Origin: an uncultured Prevotellaceae bacterium
Lineage (GTDB): Bacteria > Bacteroidota > Bacteroidia > Bacteroidales > Muribaculaceae
DNA length: 47,522 nucleotides
Assembly (NCBI GenBank): GCA_900320245.1
Contig: ONRP01000031.1
Location: 1 to 47,522 of the forward strand
Direction: 5' to 3'
This document shows, one piece after another, positions 15,674-23,933 of this stretch. Each line of letters opens with the position of its first letter. Positions within the stretch are counted from its first letter, which is position 1. The translations under genes were made by a program, and so were the position numbers. The notes below the pieces were generated by a model. That model saw nothing but the letters and a program-made list of their open reading frames with translations, ran no database searches and was not told where the DNA came from.

Positions 15674-17914
15674 ATGCAAACCAGACTAAACACTTCACTC
15701 ACACGCATCACCTTGCTGGTTGGACTGATGCTCATCGGTTTAACCCTGCAGGGCCAGATTGCCGTTAATGGCAAACTGTCGATGACCACCCAGATGTTTC
15801 TTGACGAGATGCGGGGTGTCATCAGTTTTGATGCCCCGGCCGACCATCTGATGTTTTCGTCGCACCAGGAAGAGTGCCGCGCCATCGAGCGCCCCTTCGC
15901 TTCGCCCGAAATTGTCAACGGCAAGACCTGTGTTGCCGCCTTCGTGCACGTTGACGGCGAGAGCGCCGTCAGTCAACTCGAAGCCATGGGCGTGGTCGTG
16001 GAATGCCGTTTCAAGGCAGGCACCCTGCTCACTACCCTCATCCCCGTCGACATGATTGAGCAAGTCGCCGCGCTGCCCTGCGTCACCCGCGTGAATGTGT
16101 CGCCCGTGATGCAGACCGAGAGCGACCAGTCGCGCCATGTGACCAATGTCGATGACGTGCTCACGCTGTCGAGCGATGCCATCGGCGCCGGCCTGGACAA
16201 GCACTACGACGGCACGGGCGTTGTGCTCGGTGTCATCGACAGGGGCATCGACTTCCAACATCCCGCCTTCAGGGACAAAGACGGCAACTCGCGCATCAAG
16301 CGCGCCTACGTGTCGCGCACCGAATACAGCAACATCGACGCACTGACCACCGATAACGCCAACATCGACCACGGCACCCACACCAGTGCCATCGCCGGCG
16401 GATCGAGCGTCATCGTCAACGGCAACGAGGTCACCGTCACCGACGACCACAGCCATGCCACCTATGGCGGTATGGCCCCTGGTGCCGACCTCTATCTGGC
16501 CGGTCTGGGCAACATGACCGCCACATCAATCTGCAATGCGTTCCAGTTGATGTCCAATTATGCTGCCCAAGAGGGCAAGCCGCTGGTTGTGAGCAACAGT
16601 TACAGTTGGCTCTATGGCCCGCACGACGGCACGAGTGATTTCTCGGACGTCATTGCCGAATACTTCGGCGACGAGCATCCCAACAACTTCTGCGTGTTTG
16701 CCACGGGCAACGACGCCAACGCTGCCGACCCAGCCGAGGGTGGCGGCTTCTACATCAGCGGCACCGCCAGCAGCACAGCACCGCTGCGTTCCATCCTGCG
16801 CTGCAGTTACCTGGCCAATGCAGGCAAGGGATATTTCTATTACGGCTATCTGGCCGATGCCTGGTGCCGCTCGCTCGGCGACACCGAGATGGGGTGCACG
16901 GTGCACGTGCTGGATGCCCACACCGGCGAAATCCTCACCACATCGACCGTCATTCCCACCGGTGCGCGCACCGAGATTCCCGGGCTGGGCGACTATTATA
17001 GCGGCATCCTGTATGTCTACAAGGATTACGTCACCGCCGACAAGACCGAATTGATGCTCTTCTCGAGTAACCTGAAGTCGCTGAGTTATGATGAGGAGCG
17101 CAACAGCGACTACACGCTTGCCGTGGAGTTCTTCCCCACGACGGGCTCTGCGGTCATCGACGTGTGGGGTGCCGGCAGCGGCTACTTCACCGATTTCCTG
17201 ACCACCGAGGGTCATGATTGGGTGTGCGGCACCGACGACATGAGCGCCGGCACGTTGTCTACCGACCCCAATGTCATCGCGGTAGGCTCCTACGTGAGCC
17301 GCGTCGAGGCCGGTTCCAACGCGCTGGGCGACATCTCCGACTTCTCGTCCTATGCCGTGGCGGGAGCAGGCCCACTGGGTGTGCAACTGCCCTGGATCAG
17401 CGCTCCCGGTCAGGTGGTCGTGTCGGCCGTCAACCACTATGTGACCCGCAACTACACCCCCGTGGTGAACAATGCTTTGGCCCCCTATGATGCCATGTCG
17501 GGCACCTCGATGGCGACGCCCACCGTGGCGGGCATCCTCGCCCTGTGGATGCAGGTAGCCAGCGAGTGCGACTTGAGTTTCACGCTCACCGACATCAAGG
17601 ACATCATGGCACAGACGGCCATCCGCGACGAGTGGGTGAATAACGGTCCCCATGCCAGCCACTTCGGCAACGGCAAGATTGATGCGCTGGCAGGCATCAA
17701 TTACATCCTCAACTATTACCATCAAACCCAAATTCACGAAGTCGGCGATGTGAACCACAACGGCGTAGTCGACATCAACGATGTGACCACCCTGATTGGC
17801 TACGTGCTGGGCGTCGGCTCTGAGATATGCACCGAATGCGCCGATATCGCTGAAAATGGAGAGATTGACATCAACGACGTGACTGCGCTTATCAATAAGA
17901 TCCTCGGCAAATAA
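15674..17914 (+). CDS. secreted subtilisin-like (S8) serine protease with C-terminal dockerin
   Basis: With the start at 15674 the product is 746 residues, with a signal peptide (hydrophobic run ITLLVGLMLIGLTLQG, about 12-27). The S8 catalytic triad is visible: Asp189 in VIDRGIDFQHP, His233 in DHGTHTSAIAGG and Ser612 in MSGTSMATPTVAG. The 380-residue gap between His and Ser holds an inserted beta-rich domain. The C-terminal ~57 residues form a dockerin-like pair: DVNHNGVVDIND, then a degenerate second loop DIAENGEIDIND that has lost the Asn and Asp at calcium-loop positions 3 and 5. Probably exported; the dockerin suggests anchoring to a partner. The longer frame from 15584 was rejected because it spans the -7 box. 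Confidence 0.92.
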   Translation: MQTRLNTSLTRITLLVGLMLIGLTLQGQIAVNGKLSMTTQMFLDEMRGVISFDAPADHLMFSSHQEECRAIERPFASPEIVNGKTCVAAFVHVDGESAVSQLEAMGVVVECRFKAGTLLTTLIPVDMIEQVAALPCVTRVNVSPVMQTESDQSRHVTNVDDVLTLSSDAIGAGLDKHYDGTGVVLGVIDRGIDFQHPAFRDKDGNSRIKRAYVSRTEYSNIDALTTDNANIDHGTHTSAIAGGSSVIVNGNEVTVTDDHSHATYGGMAPGADLYLAGLGNMTATSICNAFQLMSNYAAQEGKPLVVSNSYSWLYGPHDGTSDFSDVIAEYFGDEHPNNFCVFATGNDANAADPAEGGGFYISGTASSTAPLRSILRCSYLANAGKGYFYYGYLADAWCRSLGDTEMGCTVHVLDAHTGEILTTSTVIPTGARTEIPGLGDYYSGILYVYKDYVTADKTELMLFSSNLKSLSYDEERNSDYTLAVEFFPTTGSAVIDVWGAGSGYFTDFLTTEGHDWVCGTDDMSAGTLSTDPNVIAVGSYVSRVEAGSNALGDISDFSSYAVAGAGPLGVQLPWISAPGQVVVSAVNHYVTRNYTPVVNNALAPYDAMSGTSMATPTVAGILALWMQVASECDLSFTLTDIKDIMAQTAIRDEWVNNGPHASHFGNGKIDALAGINYILNYYHQTQIHEVGDVNHNGVVDINDVTTLIGYVLGVGSEICTECADIAENGEIDINDVTALINKILGK

Positions 17915-18004
17915 GCGGTATCATCTCATCGCTACAGGTTGGGACAAGGGGCTTTCTTTTGTCCCAATCATTTTTCTGTCCAACGGGTACAGGTTGCTGC
18001 GTCT

Positions 18005-18217
18005 CGGGATAAAAAACAAAAAACTTTGTTTCTTGTTTTGTTCTCCGCTCGACTTGCACCGGGATAAAAAACAAAAAACTTTGTTTCTTGTTTTGTTCTC
18101 CGCTCGACTTGCACTAACGGTGGCTCGGAGTTATCTCTCCTCGCCGAAGATAGGCTGCGTCTCGGGATAAAAAACAAAAAACTTTGTTTCTTGTTTTGTT
18201 CTCCGCTCGACTTGCAC
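18005..18217 (+). repeat. 55-bp repeat x3, promoter-linked
   Basis: Identical 55-bp copies lie at 18005-18059, 18060-18114 (directly abutting) and 18163-18217. Copies 1 and 3 also share the preceding GCTGCGTCT. Each starts CGGGATAAAAAACAAAAAAC and ends CGCTCGACTTGCAC. The TTTG 19 bases from the end of each copy is placed as a -33 box; only copy 3 is followed by an intact -7 box. The gap 17915-18247 is essentially this repeat array. Confidence 0.92.
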
Positions 18218-18225
18218 TATCTTTG
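18195..18225 (+). promoter_or_regulatory. promoter of the RlmL-like gene
   Basis: TTTG (18195-18198), a 19-base spacer and TATCTTTG (18218-18225) match the Bacteroidetes consensus exactly, 22 bases before the ATG at 18248. The -33 box and spacer are the end of repeat copy 3. Confidence 0.8.
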
Positions 18226-18247
18226 CAGCACTAATTAATATTAGAAC

Positions 18248-19852
18248 ATGATGACTGACAAATTTGACATGGTGGCCAAGACCTTCCTCGGACTGGAAGG
18301 AGTCCTTGCCGACGAGTTGCGCGCCCTGGGCGCCGAGGAGGTGGCCGAAGGGAACCGCGTGGTTTACTTCAAGGGAGACCAAGAGATGCTCTATAGGGCA
18401 AATTTTGCCTGCCGCACGGCAATACGCATTCTCAAACCGTTCATCACCCTCAAATCGACGAGTGCCGACGACCTGTATGAGCAACTGAAGACGTTCGACT
18501 GGGAACAGTTGATGACCGTTAACACCACATTTGCCATCGACGCCACTGTCTACAGCGAGGACTTTAACAACTCGCGTTTCGTCACCTATCGTGTCAAGGA
18601 TGCCATTGCCGACTTCTTCAATGATAAATACGGCAAGCGTCCCAGCATCCGCCTGACCAATCCGCAAATCCGTTTTGACGTCCACATCTCGGGCCGCGAA
18701 GTGACCGTGTCGCTCGACAGCAGCGGTGAACCGCTGTTCAAGCGCGGTTGGCGCGTAGCACAGACCGAGGCCCCGATCAACGAGGTGCTGGCGGCCGGCA
18801 TCATCCTGCTGAGCGGTTGGGACGGCAAGACCGACCTGATTGACCCCATGTGCGGCTCGGGCACGTTCCTGATCGAGGCAGCCCTCATCGGCGCCAACAT
18901 CGCCCCCGGCGTATATCGCGACCACTACGCCTTCCAGCAGTGGCCCGACTATGACGAGGAACTGTTCAATAAAATCTATAACGACGACAGTGCCGAACGG
19001 GAATTCACCCACAAGGTTTACGGCAGCGACATCGAGGGCAAGGCCATTGCCATCGCCCGCGCCAACGTCAAAAACGCAGGCCTGAACAAATACATCGAAC
19101 TGGAGCGCCGCGACATCAACGAGATAGAACTCGTGCCCGAAGGCGGCACGCTCATCACCAACCCGCCCTATGGCGAACGCCTGGACGTGGAGGACATCGA
19201 CCAGTTCTACCGTGACCTGGGTTTCAAACTCAAGCACACCTTCAGGGGCTACAACGCCTGGCTCATCTGCTACGACAAGGAACAGTACTTCAAAATCGGC
19301 CTGAAGCCTTCGGTAAAATATGCTTTGAACAACGGTGGCTTGGATTGCGAACTGCTGCAGTACGTCATCTTTGACGGCAAATATGACCAGATGCGCGAGC
19401 GCGGCGAACACATCCGCAACGAGGAGTTCCGCGCCAGCGAACGCAGCAAGGGCAACTACCATTCACGCCGCGATGCGGGACCACGTGACGAACAACGTCC
19501 GCGCCGCCGCTTTGATGACGACCGCCGCGACGAGCGCCCCCGCCGACATGACGATGACCGCCACGATGAGCGCCCCATCAGTGACGAGGAGCGTCAGCGC
19601 CGCGCTGCCGTGGCACGCGACCGCCGCCTGATGGCCGACGTGGACAACCGTGACCGCAAGGGCCGCTACGATGATGACTTCGACCAGGAGTTCCGCCACA
19701 CGTCCACCTTTGCCAAACGCATCCTGCGCGACCGCAAGCCCACCCTCAGTGCCGACAAGGAAGTGCCCATCATCCACGGACGCCGCAAGAGTTGGAAACG
19801 CCGCGACCTGGACACTCCCACCGACCAGGAGCCCAAGGACAACCAAGACTAA
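18248..19852 (+). CDS. RlmL-like class I SAM-dependent 23S rRNA methyltransferase (THUMP)
   Basis: The 534-residue product has an N-terminal ferredoxin-like/THUMP RNA-binding region (about 1-160) and an N6/N2-methyltransferase-type domain with DPMCGSGTFLIEAALIG (about 198), YGSDIEGKAIAIARANV (about 258) and the catalytic NPPYGER (about 305). This is the architecture of the RlmL N-terminal half/YpsC family that methylates guanosine in 23S rRNA. The last ~135 residues are a disordered Arg/Asp-rich tail (repeated RRxDDDRRDERPRR), which may add nonspecific RNA binding. Two in-frame ATGs are adjacent (18248, 18251). Promoter at 18195. Confidence 0.9.
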   Translation: MMTDKFDMVAKTFLGLEGVLADELRALGAEEVAEGNRVVYFKGDQEMLYRANFACRTAIRILKPFITLKSTSADDLYEQLKTFDWEQLMTVNTTFAIDATVYSEDFNNSRFVTYRVKDAIADFFNDKYGKRPSIRLTNPQIRFDVHISGREVTVSLDSSGEPLFKRGWRVAQTEAPINEVLAAGIILLSGWDGKTDLIDPMCGSGTFLIEAALIGANIAPGVYRDHYAFQQWPDYDEELFNKIYNDDSAEREFTHKVYGSDIEGKAIAIARANVKNAGLNKYIELERRDINEIELVPEGGTLITNPPYGERLDVEDIDQFYRDLGFKLKHTFRGYNAWLICYDKEQYFKIGLKPSVKYALNNGGLDCELLQYVIFDGKYDQMRERGEHIRNEEFRASERSKGNYHSRRDAGPRDEQRPRRRFDDDRRDERPRRHDDDRHDERPISDEERQRRAAVARDRRLMADVDNRDRKGRYDDDFDQEFRHTSTFAKRILRDRKPTLSADKEVPIIHGRRKSWKRRDLDTPTDQEPKDNQD

Positions 19853-19864
19853 AAAAACATAAAG

Positions 19865-19927
19865 ACAAGAAAGACAAGAATAATCCTCAACAGCGGAAAA
19901 GATGATTGTCTTTTTTGTCTTTCTTGT
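19865..19927 (+). terminator. 13-bp-stem hairpin after the RlmL-like gene
   Basis: ACAAGAAAGACAA (19865-19877) pairs perfectly with TTGTCTTTCTTGT (19915-19927) over a 37-base loop. It starts 13 bases after the stop and ends 17 bases before the next ATG. It may terminate or attenuate, or mark a processing site. The loop is long for an intrinsic terminator. Confidence 0.4.
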
Positions 19928-19944
19928 GTTCTGAATCCAGAGCA

Positions 19945-20934
19945 ATGTCGACAAGGGAACATATCAACGAATACTTCAACGGACGTCCTTTTGCATTGTT
20001 GTGTGCTTTGGCGCTCATGGCGATGTCGGCCGTTGCTTTGTCGTCAGGGCTGCAGCCGCCCACCGGCCACAGTGCGGGCATCTTCTTTACCCTCAAGGAT
20101 GAACTCATCGAGAGCGGACCGCTCGCCGTGGCAGCCAACCTGCTGTGTATGCTGGCCATCGGCGGCATCATGCTGGCGGTGAACAAGGTGTACAACTTTG
20201 TGCGCTCGGTGACCCATCTGTTTGTCTCGTCCTTCTTCCTGCTGCAACTGGCCAACCCCTGGAGCCTCGCCACATTCAACGTGGGCTCGCTGCTGGTCCT
20301 TGTCACGGCACTCTCGATACTGCCCCTGTTCGCTTCCTATCAGGACCGCCACAGCCAGCGCAACGTGTTCGTGATTTTCGCGATGATTGCGACGGGCTGC
20401 ATGTTCCATTATGCCTTTCTGATTCTGATTCCCGCATTTTGTCTGGGATTCCTCTATATGGGCGTGTTCAACTTCAAGGGCGTGCTGGCGATGCTCTTTG
20501 GTCTGATCACTCCGTTCTGGATTGTTCTTGGCTTGGGACTCGTGTCGCCCGCCGATTTCAACCCGCTCCAACTCAACGGCATCTGGCAACTCATCGGGCA
20601 GCCGGACATCAACCGCTTGCTGCTGCTTGCCGTGGCAACGGCCGCGACAGGCATCATCCTGGCCGTGTCCAACCTGTTCACTATCATGAACTACAGGAAG
20701 CAGACACGCGTCTATAATTATTATTTCGTCGTCCTGCTCGTGGCCACGGTCATCGCCCTGTGTGTCAACTACCGTGACGTGGCCGTCTACCTGCCCCTGC
20801 TCAACCTGAGTGTCGCCGTGCAGGTCGCCCAGGCCCACACCCTGAAGACGTCGTTCCACAACCGCTACATCCTGCTTTTGCTGTTTATCGCGGCATGTGT
20901 GGGATGGGGTGCAAGCAGCCTGTTGTTGTCATGA
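19945..20934 (+). CDS. polytopic membrane protein (DUF6427-like)
   Basis: With the start at 19945 the product is 329 residues and strongly hydrophobic, with about nine to ten predicted membrane segments (for example around residues 20-38, 60-80, 125-145, 150-200, 225-245, 275-290 and 305-325). It resembles the Bacteroidales inner-membrane proteins grouped as DUF6427, which precede pdxB-type or similar genes; function unknown. The frame is open 13 codons upstream, but those overlap the hairpin, and MSTREHINEYFNGRPF is the natural start. Its stop overlaps the pdxB start (ATGA), so the two are translationally coupled. Confidence 0.8.
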   Translation: MSTREHINEYFNGRPFALLCALALMAMSAVALSSGLQPPTGHSAGIFFTLKDELIESGPLAVAANLLCMLAIGGIMLAVNKVYNFVRSVTHLFVSSFFLLQLANPWSLATFNVGSLLVLVTALSILPLFASYQDRHSQRNVFVIFAMIATGCMFHYAFLILIPAFCLGFLYMGVFNFKGVLAMLFGLITPFWIVLGLGLVSPADFNPLQLNGIWQLIGQPDINRLLLLAVATAATGIILAVSNLFTIMNYRKQTRVYNYYFVVLLVATVIALCVNYRDVAVYLPLLNLSVAVQVAQAHTLKTSFHNRYILLLLFIAACVGWGASSLLLS

Positions 20935-21935
20935 GAATCATCGTCGATAGCCACATCCCGCACATCCGGGGCCTCATCGAGCCACGGGCCGAGGTGCTGT
21001 ATCTCGAGCCGCACGACATCACACGCGAGGCCGTGCGTGAGGCCGATGCCCTCATCGTGCGCACCCGCACCCGCTGCAACGCTGCCCTGCTCGACGGCAG
21101 CCGCGTCAGGTTCATCGGGTCGGCGACCATCGGCACCGACCACCTCGACCTCGACTACTGCGCCATCCACGGCATCACCGTGCGCAACGCCCCCGGCTGC
21201 AACGCCCCCGCAGTGGCCCAATGGGCCATGGCCGCCATCCACGCCTGGATGCAAGCCCGCGGCATTGCCACACCTGTTGGCCTCACCCTGGGTGTCATCG
21301 GCGTGGGCCACATCGGCTCCATCGTCGCCCGCTGGGCACGCCAACTCGGCTTCACCACCCTGCTCAACGACCCCCCGCTGGAAAACAGGGACGGTTCTCA
21401 TGATGACATTTTCTCCCCGCTCGACGAGTTGCAGCGCCGCTGCGACATCATCACCTTCCACACACCGCTCACCCGCGACGGCCAGTGGCCCACCTGGCAC
21501 CTGTGTGACCAGCGGTTCCTTGACAGCCTGACGCGATGCCGCCTGATTCTCGATGCCGCGCGCGGCCCCATTGCCGACAATGCCGCCCTGCTGGGCTGGC
21601 ATGGTGATATGGGCCTCGACTGCTGGGAAAACGAGCCCAACATCTCCCGAGAATTACTGGAAAAAGCCATCGTCGCCACGCCTCACATCGCCGGCTACAG
21701 CGCCGAGGGCAAGCAACGCGGCACCGCCATGATGCTCACCGCCCTCAACGAGTTCTACGGCTGGGACATCCCCGTCCCCGAGATTGCCAGCCCCGCCACA
21801 GGCGCGACACAGGTGACCCTCGACGGCATTGCCGCCAGTTATGACATCCTGGCCGACACCGCCCGCCTCAAGACCGACCCCTCGGCCTTTGAGTCGCTGC
21901 GCAACCACTACCCCCACCGCCCCGAATACCAATAA
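20931..21935 (+). CDS. pdxB: 4-phosphoerythronate dehydrogenase
   Basis: The 334-residue product has the D-2-hydroxyacid dehydrogenase fold with a PdxB-type start (MRIIVDSHIPHI), TIGTDHLDLDY (about 67), NAPGCNAPAVAQWAM (about 86), the Rossmann motif GVGHIG (124-129) and ITFHTPLTRDGQWPTWHL. It oxidises 4-phospho-D-erythronate in the DXP-dependent route to pyridoxal phosphate. The C-terminal dimerisation part is short compared with enterobacterial PdxB. The start is fixed by the ATGA overlap with the upstream membrane-protein gene; the frame reaches 12 codons further upstream. Confidence 0.9.
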   Translation: MRIIVDSHIPHIRGLIEPRAEVLYLEPHDITREAVREADALIVRTRTRCNAALLDGSRVRFIGSATIGTDHLDLDYCAIHGITVRNAPGCNAPAVAQWAMAAIHAWMQARGIATPVGLTLGVIGVGHIGSIVARWARQLGFTTLLNDPPLENRDGSHDDIFSPLDELQRRCDIITFHTPLTRDGQWPTWHLCDQRFLDSLTRCRLILDAARGPIADNAALLGWHGDMGLDCWENEPNISRELLEKAIVATPHIAGYSAEGKQRGTAMMLTALNEFYGWDIPVPEIASPATGATQVTLDGIAASYDILADTARLKTDPSAFESLRNHYPHRPEYQ

Positions 21936-22015
21936 TAATTCAATCATCAGACCGCTATCGGCGAAATGTGCATGAAAAAGTGATGCCTCTTGTGCAATGG
22001 GCTATAAAAAATCAC

Positions 22016-22023
22016 TATCTTTG
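22016..22023 (+). promoter_or_regulatory. -7 box of rubrerythrin
   Basis: TATCTTTG matches TAnnTTTG, 51 bases before the ATG at 22074. No exact TTTG -33 box is seen. Confidence 0.6.
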
Positions 22024-22073
22024 TAGCACTGAAATAATGACATCAAATTAATCACTAACTAATCACTATCACA

Positions 22074-22616
22074 ATGAAAGAGTTGAAAGGAACCAAGACC
22101 GAAAAGAACCTGATGGAAGCCTTTGCCGGCGAGTCACAGGCCCGTAACAAGTACACCTACTATGCCTCTAAGGCCAAGAAGGACGGTTATGTGCAGATCG
22201 CTGCCATCTTTGAGGAGACCGCCAACCAGGAGAAGGAGCACGCCAAACTGTGGTTCAAGCACCTGCAGGGTGGTGCCGTGAAAGGTACCATCGAGAACCT
22301 GGAGGATGCCGCAGCCGGTGAGAACTTCGAGTGGACCGACATGTACAAGCGCATGGCCGAGGAAGCCCGCGAGGAGGGTTTCATCGAGATCGCCGAGCAG
22401 ATGGAGGGCGTTGCCGCCATCGAGAAACTGCATGAGGAGCGCTACCTGAAACTGTTGAACAACATCAAGGAGGGCATCGTGTTCTCGCGCGACGGTGACA
22501 CCATCTGGCAGTGCAGCAACTGCGGCCATGTCGTTATCGGTAAGAAGGCCCCCGAGATGTGCCCCGTGTGCAACCATCCCCAGGCTTACTTCCAGATCAA
22601 GGCCGAGAACTATTGA
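22074..22616 (+). CDS. rbr: rubrerythrin
   Basis: The 180-residue product has a four-helix ferritin-like di-iron domain ([17 protein letters not shown] near the start, [14 protein letters not shown] about 44-57, [14 protein letters not shown] about 110-123) and a C-terminal rubredoxin-like Fe(Cys)4 knuckle (CSNCGHV, then CPVC). It reduces hydrogen peroxide in the cytoplasm of anaerobes. Monocistronic, with a -7 box at 22016 and a strong terminator at 22634. Confidence 0.96.
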   Translation: MKELKGTKTEKNLMEAFAGESQARNKYTYYASKAKKDGYVQIAAIFEETANQEKEHAKLWFKHLQGGAVKGTIENLEDAAAGENFEWTDMYKRMAEEAREEGFIEIAEQMEGVAAIEKLHEERYLKLLNNIKEGIVFSRDGDTIWQCSNCGHVVIGKKAPEMCPVCNHPQAYFQIKAENY

Positions 22617-22633
22617 TCGGCTTGCCACAGCAT

Positions 22634-22669
22634 AAAAAAGCAGGAGCCCCAGCGGGGTTCCTGCTTTTT
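22634..22669 (+). terminator. rubrerythrin terminator
   Basis: AAAAAGCAGGA-GCCCC pairs with GGGGT-TCCTGCTTTTT around AGC. It is a strong intrinsic terminator that would work in both directions. Confidence 0.9.
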
Positions 22670-22721
22670 ATATTGCAATGATATAGAAGTTGGCCCTGCG
22701 AATGAACCACGTATCATTTAA

Positions 22722-22784
22722 CCGTGCTTCGCACGGGAAATTAACCAAATTATATTTTAAAATTTAATTTTCTTCTAATTTCCC
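22722..22784. repeat. hairpin plus AT-rich imperfect palindrome
   Basis: CCGTGC-TTC-GCACGG (22722-22736) is followed by GGGAAATTA (22735-22743) pairing with TAATTTCCC (22776-22784) around AT-rich sequence. It looks like a remnant repeat. The rest of 22617-22931 contains no gene I can support. Confidence 0.5.
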
Positions 22785-22931
22785 GAAACATGGCGGCACC
22801 TCAGCAAATCGAACAAGTTCGTTTGCCTTAGGTTTGCACATGTTTTCCCGCCCGCAGGGCGGTTAATATAACTGATGGGCCAACTGCTACATCGTTACCT
22901 TTTTTATTGCCTTAGTCAGGCAGTGTGCGGG

Positions 22932-23840
22932 TCAGAGTTCGTCAAACTGCTGCTTGGCCCACTCCTTGGCTGCACGGATGGCATCATCGGTCACGTCGTT
23001 GACCAGGGAGTCAACCTCGTCGGGCACCTCGATGCCCATAATCGTATCGGGCAATATATTGGTTCTGGCCGACTTGTCTTCCTGTCCAAATGACGGAATC
23101 AGGCTGTTGGAGGCCCAATAGTCATCCCAAGCCTTGTCCCACAAGACATCGAGGTCCTGCTCGTCGAAGGTGAACACGTGCCCGAAGATGCCAAGCGACA
23201 CCATTTTGTCCTTGTCCCCCAGACTGATGGTACCTACCGAGCACACCATGTAATTCTTCACCTCGAGATAGTGTGAAATGGCATAATCGGTCCCTTTGCC
23301 GGTGAAATCCGCAACAAGTTTGGAAATGACGTCGCGCAGGTAACTGCCCCATCCCTCGTTTCCGGTGAGGGTTTCCAACTTATCCTGCAACTTGTGGTCT
23401 ACCCAGTTTCGGGCCACCTGTTGGATGGCCTGCTCATGGTCCTGCTTGTCAGGGCAGGTGAACACCATGGCACCGAACAAGACAGCCAAGATGAGACCTG
23501 CAACGAGCCACGGCATGCAGCCTCTCTTCTTGACCGGCTGCTGCAACGGCACCTGGGGCGGAGCCTGATAGGCGTAGCCGTAGGGCTGCTGTGCGGGGGG
23601 CTGCGGGTTATAGGGCTGTCCCATGGTCGCCTGCCGCTCGGCAGCGCGCGAAGCCTGTTGGGCGGCCTCGAACTCGGCACGCTGCAACACGGCGGTCAAC
23701 TCAGGCACGTCGCCGGCCTGCTGCCAGCCGTTCATGCCCTGGGTCCACACTTCGCTCTCGGGAGAAATCCCTTTCTGCGACAATTCCTCGACGGTGAACG
23801 GGCCTTCCTGTCGGCCACCAACATTCATGTAGAATTCCAT
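22932..23840 (-). CDS. GYF-domain (GYF_2) single-pass membrane protein
   Basis: The 302-residue product opens with a GYF_2-type domain (FYMNVGGRQEGPFTVEEL, then WTQGMNGWQQAGDVPEL; about 1-48), which binds proline-rich peptides in its families. A Gln/Pro/Tyr-rich linker (about 55-103), one membrane segment (about 108-128, MPWLVAGLILAVLFGAMVF) and a ~170-residue C-terminal domain of unknown type follow. The N-terminus is probably cytoplasmic. The linker's PPAQQPYG-type repeats could themselves be a ligand for the GYF domain. It lies 93 bases downstream of an AAA ATPase gene on the same strand. Confidence 0.85.
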   Translation of the reverse strand: MEFYMNVGGRQEGPFTVEELSQKGISPESEVWTQGMNGWQQAGDVPELTAVLQRAEFEAAQQASRAAERQATMGQPYNPQPPAQQPYGYAYQAPPQVPLQQPVKKRGCMPWLVAGLILAVLFGAMVFTCPDKQDHEQAIQQVARNWVDHKLQDKLETLTGNEGWGSYLRDVISKLVADFTGKGTDYAISHYLEVKNYMVCSVGTISLGDKDKMVSLGIFGHVFTFDEQDLDVLWDKAWDDYWASNSLIPSFGQEDKSARTNILPDTIMGIEVPDEVDSLVNDVTDDAIRAAKEWAKQQFDEL

Positions 23841-23933
23841 ATCCGATTCGTTATTGATGATTGATCAGTTACACAAAAATCTGTCCTAAAAGGCGGCAGT
23901 ACAAAAACTATGCCAAGCGCTGCGACGCAGCCC

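Noticed and set aside
17968-18177. Minus-strand short frames across the 55-bp repeats
   Set aside because: They exist only because the repeat happens to be open on that strand; the same 18-residue string recurs with each copy and no start context is seen.
18005-18217. The 55-bp repeats as a CRISPR array
   Set aside because: Two copies abut with no spacer, the third is ~48 bases away, the unit is too long and carries a promoter box, and no cas genes are present.
18131-19462. 443-codon minus-strand frame over the RlmL-like gene
   Set aside because: Shadow frame that runs into the 55-bp repeat; no motif, whereas the plus strand has a complete methyltransferase.
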